64,000 nucleotides of DNA from Amaurobius ferox (Eukaryota > Arthropoda > Arachnida > Araneae > Amaurobiidae). Of this stretch, positions 55,627 through 64,000 are shown piece after piece (position 1 is the stretch's first letter; each line of letters begins with the position of its first letter). The notes beneath the pieces are model-generated. The model was not told the origin of the DNA. It did not search any database and was given only the letters and a program-made list of their open reading frames with translations. The stretch is from assembly GCA_951213105.1 (NCBI GenBank), contig OX578149.1:5159818-5223817 (forward strand), written 5' to 3'. A program made the translations under genes and the position numbers.

Positions 55627-57244
55627 CACTGCTGGCCATTAAAATTGCTACATTGCTACACCATGAAGGCGTCATGCAACAAACGTCAAATCTGCATGAA
55701 AGGTACTACATGCTGGGATATGCAAATGATTAGCATAACAGCGCATGCGCACAAAGCAGGTACGAGTAACGCCATCTACATTCTGTTTAAAAGGGAAGAT
55801 TGCACAGCGGGTTTCTCATTCAGAAATCGCATTTGAACGTTGGTTGTTTGTGTGAAGGTCGTGTTATGCCTCGTGTAAAAAGGAGAAACTCCTACCAGCA
55901 CATGTCGAAATTCGACCACGGCAGGATCGTGGCCTATCGGGACTGCGGTTAATCGTTCCGCGACATTGCTGCTCGCGTTGTTTAGAATCCTATGACTGTC
56001 AGGCGAATATGGAATCGATAGGTCCAGGATGGCCATACTGAACGCCATAAAGGATCTCAGCGGCCCCGGACCACTAACGCCCGAGGGCACAGACATGTTG
56101 TCCTCTCGGCCTTGCGGGATCGTACAGCCACGTCACGTACCTTGAGTCAAGGGCTTAGCTAGTTTGCAGGACGACAAGTATCCGCATGGACAGTGCGACG
56201 TCGTCTGCAGCACCATGAACTGTCAGCACGGTAACCATTGTTGCTGCTTCTCTTGACGCTGCAGCAGAGACAGGTGCGCTTACAGTGGTGTGGCGAAAGA
56301 CGACACTGGACACATGAGTGGCACCACGTCGTCTTTTCAAACGAATAACGGTTCTGTGTACAGTATCAGCTCATTCTCACATTCTTGCTCATTTGCAGGA
56401 CGACAAGTGTCTGCACGGACAGTGCAACGACGTCTGCAGCACGGCGCCCATTGTTGCGGTTTCCCTTGACGCTGCAGTAGAGACAGGCGCGTCTACAGTG
56501 GTGCGACGAACGATGATACTGGACACAAAAGGGGCACCACGTCGTCTTTTCAGGCGAATCCCGGTTCTGCGTACAGCATCATAATGGACGTATCCGTGTG
56601 TGGAGGCACCGAGGAAAACGAACGTTGCCAGCTTGCATTCGTCATCGTTATACGGGTCCAGCGCCTGGCGTGATGGTATGAGGTGCCATTAGGTACACGT
56701 CCTGGTCACCTCTTGTTCGCATAGCCAATAATGTGAATAGCCGCCGTTACATTTCTGACGTGTTAAGATCCGTGGTTGTGCCTTATCTTCGAGGCCTGCG
56801 TGACGACATCTTTCAACAAGGTAATGCACGACCGCATGTTTCCTGAACTTCCTCGATTCAGAGGGTGTTCGACTGCTGCCCTCGCCTGCACGTTCTCCGG
56901 ATCTGTCACCCATTATGAACATCTGGTCATGGGTTGCCGAGTTACTTGCAAGTTACCACTCGCCAGCCACTACGATTGATGAACTCTGGCATAGAGTTGA
57001 AGCCGCATGGAATGACGGACCCGTATCTGTCATCCAAGCTTAATTCGACTCCATGCCCAGCCGGATTACAACCGTTGTTGCTGCCAGAGGTGGCAGCTCT
57101 GTGTACTAAATTCTGCATGCTGTATACCCCAAACCACCTGCAAATTTAATCATATATTACTCCCATTATACTGTATGTGTACAATAAATAAGATTCTGTT
57201 ATTTGCTTTCCTTCATGGTGTAGCAATTTTAATGGCCAGCAGTG
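55627..57244 (+). mobile_element. Tc1-like transposon, complete ends
   Basis: 1618 bp bounded by TA on both sides (55625-55626 and 57245-57246). Inverted ends start CACTGCTGGCCATTAAAATT on each side and extend about 34 bp, to CCATGAAG. The left copy contains an extra 8-bp tandem repeat (ATTGCTAC). Precise TA flanks and matching ends identify a Tc1/mariner element. Confidence 0.9.
55866..57145 (+). pseudogene. Tc1-like transposase, inactivated
   Basis: Starts ATG at 55866 (MPRVKRRNSYQHMSKFDHGR). The helix-turn-helix region is recognisable (SFRDIAARVV, TVRRIWNR), and in-frame stops lie within the first 50 codons. After SAWTVRRRLQHHELSAR the frame breaks. The first catalytic motif reads VFSNE at 56331-56345 (Asp to Asn). 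The second reads GNARPH at 56820-56837 (Asp to Gly). The SPDLSPI motif follows near 56890-56920. A tandem duplication of about 229 bp (units from about 56164 and 56393) repeats the region before VFSNE. With stops, a duplication and two lost catalytic residues it cannot be active. Confidence 0.85.
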
Positions 57245-57246
57245 TA

Positions 57247-59054
57247 TACCGAAATAAATGAATGTACAAACGAAATATGGGGAAAATATGTTAATATAAG
57301 AAGAATATGTAAGAAGAAAACAAAAAGAAGACATACAGCATAATTGAGTTAATTAAAATAAATGCTGTCCACAGATGCTTCGAAGATACGTTAAATTCCC
57401 TTCGTCGCTGCTAAAAAGACCCACAAAACCAAAATTTCGAAATATCATTTCGTTTAATGAAAAGCCATTCGCGGCTAGCATACATTTTATTTATTTATTA
57501 ATTACTACGCCCTGAAACACCCATGCCAATATTTAAAGTAGTTTTTCTCCCTCTAAACTTTATGACCGTTTAAAAGTAGATTTATGTATCCAAAACGATT
57601 TAAGTTTCGCGAGCCAAAGGAAACATTTTCTGCCGATTTTACTATTCAGACACCGTTCGATCCCAGGATGATATTTTTCGCCGCGTTTGACATTTTTCCA
57701 CTCACCGCGTCGCTCCCCCCCCCCCCCCCCTTTCAACCTCTTGCTTTCCCTTTTCTACGATCTCATTTTGTGAGCCATTTTTGTTCCGAACTTTTCTGGG
57801 ATATTTTTAAGACAAATTTGAAGAAATAACACGCAGTTTGTATGCAACAGTTCGGGTTAATGAGAAAAAACTTTCGACCCACTTCCCTCAATATCGATAC
57901 AGAATGAAATCCTTTATTCGTAGTAAAAAAAATCCCATATTTTGGTGAGTGGTCCAAAAGTTTTCTATATTTCGGGAAAAGATAACTTGATAACAGAGAT
58001 GTACAGGAAAAACTACAAGTCTTTGTTGAACTATATAGAGATAGGCCATCTGTATATTTCAGTCAATAGTTAATTAATTAATGATTAAAGTAGAAAGTAC
58101 AGAGGCTGTTTACACATTTATAGAACGTTTTTATCGGGAAAGAAATAATTAATTAATTAACTCAAAAAAAGTTTTTGGCAATAACTCATTTAAAAAAAAT
58201 TAAATTATTGTTTGCTGTAGCATAGCCACCTTTATCTAAAATGCCCGTTCATTTCCCGCTTTCCTATTGCTGAGAAGTGGAAACCACGATACACCTACAA
58301 AAGATGTTAAGTATTGCCATCTAGTGGCAACAACTAGATAATTTGATATCCTGATAGATAGATAGATGCATTAATAGATACATTGCTAGATAGAAATTCA
58401 AGCTTCGCTCAGAGTTATTGTAAAATTAAATCTGATTTGAATTTGCATACAATAAGATGTAAACAAACATAACAAAATTCTTTATCAATATGAAATTTTT
58501 AATGAAAATTTTAAAGTTATAGTGCTATATACAAAGTATATAAACCACAGCCAATATTTGCCATGCTTGATTGTGTCAACTACCATAGTAGTGATGGTTC
58601 TTTTTGATCAATTACTCATAATACAGTTTAATTTGTGCCGAAATTATACACGTATACAAACTTTTTCTAAGAAGTCTCTGCTTTAATCCATTTCTCCCGA
58701 CGATTGACCTCCCAGGGAAATTCAAAAATACATTTAGAGTCTTTCCTGCCATTTGATGTACAAAAGGGCACTACACAATAAACCATAATAAAAGCTAAAT
58801 ATTAAAATTTAAAAATACAAGAAAATCAAAGTCAAAAAGTTTGAGAGCAAGATCAAAATCAAATAAAAAATAATGAATCCTCCGAGGTAAAAGACGTACT
58901 CAAATGGAAAAACAACAACGTTGCTTTAGTTGGTAAATAGCATCACCTAGCAGTCATTTTGAGCTGGGATTGTTACCTATTTTCGTGAAGGAAAAAACAG
59001 ACATTTTAGATAAAAGTAGCTATGGCTGTAGTTACATTTTGTCTATTTAAAAAA
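57247..59054. other. AT-rich spacer with C16 run
   Basis: No gene recognised. It includes a run of 16 C at 57715-57730 and a short GATA array near 58352-58365. The 81-aa frame at 57584-57829 crosses the C run (PPPPP) and has no motif. Confidence 0.35.
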
Positions 59055-59980
59055 TCTGATGTGGGCAACACATGACTTTCCTTATATAATGCAATGAATT
59101 GACTACTTTTACAGTAAAAAAAAATAGGTTTTTCTTATAGTAGATACTTATATTCTTTCCAAGATATTGAATTTTCGACAATTAGTCGTCATTTTCATTG
59201 ATTTAGCGTTATTTTAATCCATTTGGCGAGATCTTCGTTAATTCGACAACATTTCAAAAAATCGCCAAGTTGGCGATATTCCGCCAAATTCGTTGCCAAA
59301 ATCTCACCAAGCTTTTCTGAGGGAGAAATAAGTTATTCCTATAGCAGATAAATGACTATTGGCGTTCAAATACAAAAGTATTACTCGAAGTATCTTTTCT
59401 CATGAATGGAACGAGCTAGATCTACGAGAATGATGTCACTAAATTTATCGCATGATATTACATATGAAAAGTGAACATGTTTCTCAATTGGAAATATATA
59501 TATTTTTTTATTTTATATGACTTATTGATAATTTTTTTGAAAAATGTGAAATATCTCGAGAACGGTTCATGTTAGCGTTCTAAAATTTATGTCAATCGTT
59601 TTCTAATAAAAAATTACATAAGAAATGTCTATTTGCGTAACTTTATTAGCGGTTTCGATTTTTTGAAGATTTTTTCAAAATTTCACTCGAAAATTTAGGG
59701 GGGTTCTGAACATTCGATTACGTTTAAAAACAATAGACTTCCAGTGTTTGCGGATTGTGATTTTTGTGCCAAATTTCGTTCAAATCGGTCCATTCGTTCG
59801 TCAGTTATCGTCTCCACAGGCTTACTAACACACACACACACACACACACAGACATCACTTCAAAAATGTTTGATTCGTGATCAGGGATGCTTGAAACGTG
59901 CTCTCCCGTTGAAAATTCGAATTCGAATTTTTGACCCCGTTACAATACTTTTCTTATACATTATATATATAAGGAAAGTA
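59055..59980 (+). repeat. RepC' copy 3, both ends present
   Basis: About 925 bp. It starts TCTGATGTGGGCAACACATG and ends with the hairpin ACTTTTCTTATACAT..ATAAGGAAAGT near 59947-59979. Mod20 is at about 59160-59310, GAACGGTTCATGTTAGCGTT follows near 59562, and a plain CA run lies near 59830-59850. It is a close relative of 39281-40338 but lacks the expanded CA array. The 85-aa frame at 59744-60001 is a repeat shadow. Confidence 0.75.
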
Positions 59981-60800
59981 AAAATGGCGCGTGTAAACTA
60001 AAGGTCGAGATTAGCGGTCGCCACATCGCCAGTGGCGACTAAGGAATTACGCTTGGCGACCGTAAAATGTAATGTCTATCGCCAAAAATGGTGACCTGCA
60101 AAATTTACATGTTTCTAAACCAGAACGTCAAAAGTCTAATCTCTGTGGAGTTTCAGGCACACCCGCACGGATTAGCCTAATTCCTCTGAACCAAACCCAA
60201 ATTAGACAGTCGGTAAACAGGACCGGTATCAAAGGGTTTTTCATTGTCGTCCTCCCCCCCTCGGGAGAATATTCCGTAGATATCCTATTTATTTCTCCCC
60301 AACCCAGCCGTTAAAAGTCTTACTTGCCCATGGCGATTCAACTTAAACGAGCTATTAACGAAATCGTGATCGGCCCAACTGCGATAGTCTAAAATGACTC
60401 TTTTCCTAAACAATCCCTCTGGGGAGTGAGAAAAATCTGTCAAAAATCACCACAATACTGATACGGCTGTTAATTTATTGCACCTGCAGCCGAGAATGAG
60501 TGCTACTGCTACCCACATTCCTATCTCCTTCCTCCCCGTGATCTCCGATATGTTTACTTTTGAGGCATGCCCGGGCGCAGCGCATTCTATCAATTGACCC
60601 CCACAGCACCTTACCGACATTCGGAGTGGCCCCACTTTTACATACTGTACTAATAGAGCTTTCATCATTTTTACATCTGCCTTAAATTTTTAAACTGTTT
60701 CCGAAAGCAGATGCGCAAACGAAATTAAAATCGCGCATTAAAATAAAAATGCCCCCGCTATTTTCGGCTTATAAATTTATTTATTGGTTAAATATTCATA
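59981..60800. other. less AT-rich, unassigned region
   Basis: No gene recognised. The start has words like those at the edge of Mod20 (ATTACGCTTGGCGACCG near 60047; GGTCGCCACATCGCCAGTGG near 60015). The remainder is GC-richer than the rest of the window and appears once. It could be unique host sequence, perhaps regulatory. Frames at 60072-60314 (plus) and 60447-60668 (minus) show no known motif. Confidence 0.3.
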
Positions 60801-63800
60801 ACGTATTTTGAATCATGATAAATTAAAAAAAATAATCCATGTACAATAGTTTTGGGTATACGCTGTAGCTGGGAATGCCAGGCGCTAATAAAAGGCGTCA
60901 ACCTTCAGGATGCTTTTCGGAGCTAAATTGCCGATATTGCGACGTTATGTATTGTTCTATTTCAACTTACATATATATGTACTGTTCATTAACGATCATA
61001 TAGTAAATATGAACGACGATGGCAAAAATTGCGCGTAGTTGCTTCTATGCTGCCTAGATATAATCGCAAAAAATTCGCAATTGTTAAAGTTTCGGCGCGC
61101 AATAGTTTCTCCATCCGAGAAATTTCAGATTTCCTGTTATAGATGATACCTTGTTTTATGTTATTAATCTGTCATCGATGATGCAAAAAACTAAAAATGT
61201 TTGTATTCTTAAACTGTTTACCGCTTAGTTGTGTTTTCATTAGTACCAACGGTAAACAATTATTATCAATTCAAAGTTAAATCGGCTCGATGTTCAACGT
61301 ATCCGCGGCCAAAGTTGGTTCATGCCCCACCCCGTTGATTAGAAAATTCGAGTAAAGCAATAAAACGGCCTAGTTTTTAGCGATACAAACAGATATTTTT
61401 TAAATTCAAAAACGTCAAAATATTAAATAAAATCCAATTTTTTCAAGAGGATAAAGAATTTATAGTTGTTAAAAATTGTTATAAAATAAACATATTAGGG
61501 AAATTTTACAATAAAAATGGTTGTTAAGTTTATAATGTCCGATAATATAACGGGAAAAATGACCGAAATATCGGGATCGCGATAATTTTAAAGTTACAGA
61601 CTAAGTGATCAAAAGGTAGAAACAAGAATATAGATTATTTAAAAATCGCAGAAACTCATTGGTAAAATCCCATAGATTAAAAAAAAAATGAGTGGCCGGA
61701 TTTCTTTTTTAAGAAATGGAAAAGATGAGGATACTGACAGTGACTTGCAGAAAACTTAGATTTAGAAAAAACACCTGAAATAAGTTTTGAAAATGTATTC
61801 AATATCCAAAATGAGAAGTTAGCAATAAATACATGTTAACAATATTACTCATTTAAAAATAAATATATATTTATAAATTTGTGTTATCAGAAAAATTAAG
61901 TTTTGTATTTTGCCAATCTCTTAAATTTCCCCTAATTTTTACCCCACCTCCTCATCAAATAATAGATCTTACAAAAGTAGATCTATTATTTAGTTTTCCT
62001 TGTTAACATAGTAGTGTCTTTCACCTAACTGAAGTACTCGTCATCTTAAGGTATGGAGAGAAGGATCTGTTGTTTTACTTATGTCTACCATATAATAAAC
62101 CTGTAAATAAGTATGGGTAATATATCTGTAAATTTTTTAATTATAAAATATTTAAACACAATTTTGCATAACATCAAACAAGTTGAAAAAAAAAAAATCG
62201 CACATTTTTCAGTTGTCAACAATTGGCCTCATCATGAACCTACCAGAAAGTGACTGATTGCTTTGAACCCAGGCATTGTTTACAATGGGTTTTATTCCTT
62301 CCCTTTAATTAATGTTCATTATTATTTCCTATCAATAAGAAATGTATTAGCACTTGCATTACACATGAATATTTATAACCATCATTGTTCTTTTATGAAC
62401 CCCTTATAAATATCCTCCGCCCCCCACCCCCCTTATATTATAAAAATTTATGTTTGTGTATATAAAATGATGCATAAGTAATTAAGTATTTCTATCTACT
62501 TTTCTGATCTTAAGTAAGCAGCCTAAATTATGAGGATTTTAACTATTATCTTCAATTTGTGCAGTTAAAAAAATAAATTTATCAAGAATATATTTTAAAG
62601 TAAGAGATATGTAATTATAAAATTTTCTGTATATTTGCAATTTTGTTTTGTTAATTTTTTTATGCTTTAAATTTAAATTTTGAAATAGATAAATTATCTG
62701 TATCTTTTTTACTACATATGGGCCACATTATGCAATGCATTCTTTAGCTAAAATTTATAATTGTGCCCTTTCGTATGCAATGTGCTCCTTTTTTAAAGTC
62801 AGCAACCTGCCCTTTTGTAATCCTAGAATGGACCCTGTAAATATATATATATATATATATATTAGAAAGAAGTAATAATAAAAATAATTAATTCAAGTAA
62901 TCTTGAAATATTAACATCACCATAGAAGCAAAACCACTACCATAATGCCGATAATAGAAAAGATCAGCACCGGCTCAAATTCGGAGATTAAAGTGAATTA
63001 AATTCATCTTCAGGTCTGAGTATTTAATTCTATTTAACCCAAACAAATGCCTGTTTCAGATTGGAAAATAGTGCATTACTATAAATGTCCAAACTCGGAC
63101 TAGAGACACCATAAGATAAAAAAAAATGAAGATAAGAAACATTAGGAAAATTTGTATTAACATGTGGCAGGAATCCTTTTTTCACCACATGTATATGTGA
63201 CCAACCTCAACAGTATAATAAATATCTAGAAGCACTGGAATGAACATGACGAAATACAACCTAGGAGGCAGTACGAACGTTCACAGCGACACTCCCAGAC
63301 CCGTCCAGTGAGTCAGAGCAGGAGACAGGACTATTACCCATATAAGCAAAATAGAATATGTACATGCAGCAAAGATAAAAATTCTTACTAAATAAGAGAT
63401 TCATAGAAGAAATGGATAAACGAAAATGCCACTATACACCATTATAAGGGCCCTCGAATCGTAGTTTCAAACTGGTTAAAGTTACAAAATTTTAGCAAAA
63501 ATATAATTGAAGACATTAATATTAATATATCTTATCTTCAGATGTTTTTGATTTTTCTAATTTTTTTTAGTTTATTTTATTACTTTTCATTTTTATTTAT
63601 TTATATAATTAATAAATAATTATTATATATATATATATATATATATATTTGCTTAGAGCAAATTGAATGTGTTTGTGGAAAAAAAAATTGTTAGAAAATT
63701 GCGGGGGGAGAGATCAAAATTGAGTACGAAATTATGGCCACTAACATCATCAAATTGGCCACTGAGCTTTATGAGGTCACTGGCCACTGGCTACTGTTGG

Positions 63801-64000
63801 TTTTTTTTAATCTAAAGCCAACTTTGGATTAAAGGCTACGTAGAAAAGATACTCTTATTCTGCAATTAGAAAACGTTGTAAAAAACATGAAATTTGCATT
63901 TCTAATTGAATAAAATAAGCAATATTATAAATAATACAAGGAAAAGGCGTCCAATCTGAAACACATATTGCATTGTCATTCACATTCTTATACTACGCTG
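60801..64000. other. AT-rich spacer with (TA)n runs
   Basis: No gene or family repeat recognised over 3.2 kb. It holds (TA)n runs at 62840-62862 and 63623-63648 and a 13-bp hairpin at 61957-61991. A less AT-rich patch around 63240-63330 has no open frame of note. Confidence 0.35.
61957..61991. repeat. 13-bp perfect hairpin
   Basis: Arms AAATAATAGATCT (61957-61969) and AGATCTATTATTT (61979-61991) with a 9-nt loop. Single occurrence; no terminator-like U run and no nearby gene. Confidence 0.75.

Noticed and set aside
56155..56584. Small overlapping frames on both strands
   Set aside because: They are shadows of the duplicated, broken Tc1-like transposase.
61687..61757. Short frame starting MSGRISFLRNG as the start of a transposase gene
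   Set aside because: It stops after about 23 codons and nothing downstream continues it.
61957..61991. Hairpin as a transcription terminator
   Set aside because: No gene nearby, no U tract in the right place and an animal genome where such terminators are not used by Pol II.

Overview
This is an AT-rich stretch of animal nuclear DNA that holds no intact host gene I can recognise. Nearly everything that can be named is a transposable-element remnant, a tandem repeat or a microsatellite. The organism is most likely an arthropod, possibly a chelicerate such as a spider. I infer this from the 5S rRNA sequence, tRNA-derived SINEs, Tc1/mariner, hAT and P-like transposon remnants and the lack of any operon structure. 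No species can be named.

Several repeat families recur, and I name them here for use in the entries. LTR-A is an LTR-retrotransposon 3' end (four loci). RepB is a ~1.0-1.3 kb repeat starting near a TCTGTCTGTCTGTCCGTTAG block (four loci). RepC and its variant RepC' begin TCTGATGTGGGC and end in a hairpin built on ACTTTCC..GGAAAGT (ten loci). RepD is an AT-rich repeat (five loci). RepE starts near CTAGCAGTATACCCG and ends near TATATAGAT (three loci). SINE-S is a ~270 bp tRNA-headed SINE (four loci). Mod20 is an array of a 20-nt unit close to ATTTGGCGACATTTTTATCA (five loci).

Layout: 1-370 is a P-element-like transposase fragment. 3.6-12.3 kb holds RepB, a LINE-like tail, SINEs, RepD and LTR-A. 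13.4-15.1 kb holds a tRNA-Asp-like relic and a non-autonomous hAT element that carries a 5S rRNA-headed SINE and a 58-bp micro-insertion. 16-25.9 kb is nested RepC/RepB and local duplications. 31.3-38.5 kb holds RepE with a nested hAT MITE, RepB, two copies of a 298-bp gene-like fragment, RepD, LTR-A and RepC. 39-45.1 kb is RepC', RepC, RepE and microsatellites. 45,537-47,676 is a satellite of ten almost identical 214-bp monomers derived from the LTR-A internal region. 50.2-52.6 kb is LTR-A and RepE. 54.2-57.2 kb holds two dead Tc1-like transposons. 59.0-60.0 kb is RepC'. 60.0-60.8 kb is less AT-rich and unexplained. The rest is AT-rich spacer.

The observations most worth checking are: (i) two 57-58 bp structured micro-insertions, about 77% identical by eye, each with a perfect 14-15 bp target duplication; (ii) a SINE with a complete 5S rRNA head joined to a tRNA-type SINE body; (iii) the 214-bp satellite born from an LTR element; (iv) the 20-nt module recurring in several repeat contexts; (v) the duplicated 298-bp fragment carrying an open, conserved C-terminal-like reading frame. 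All comparisons were made by eye, so boundaries of dispersed repeats are approximate unless exact duplications are quoted.
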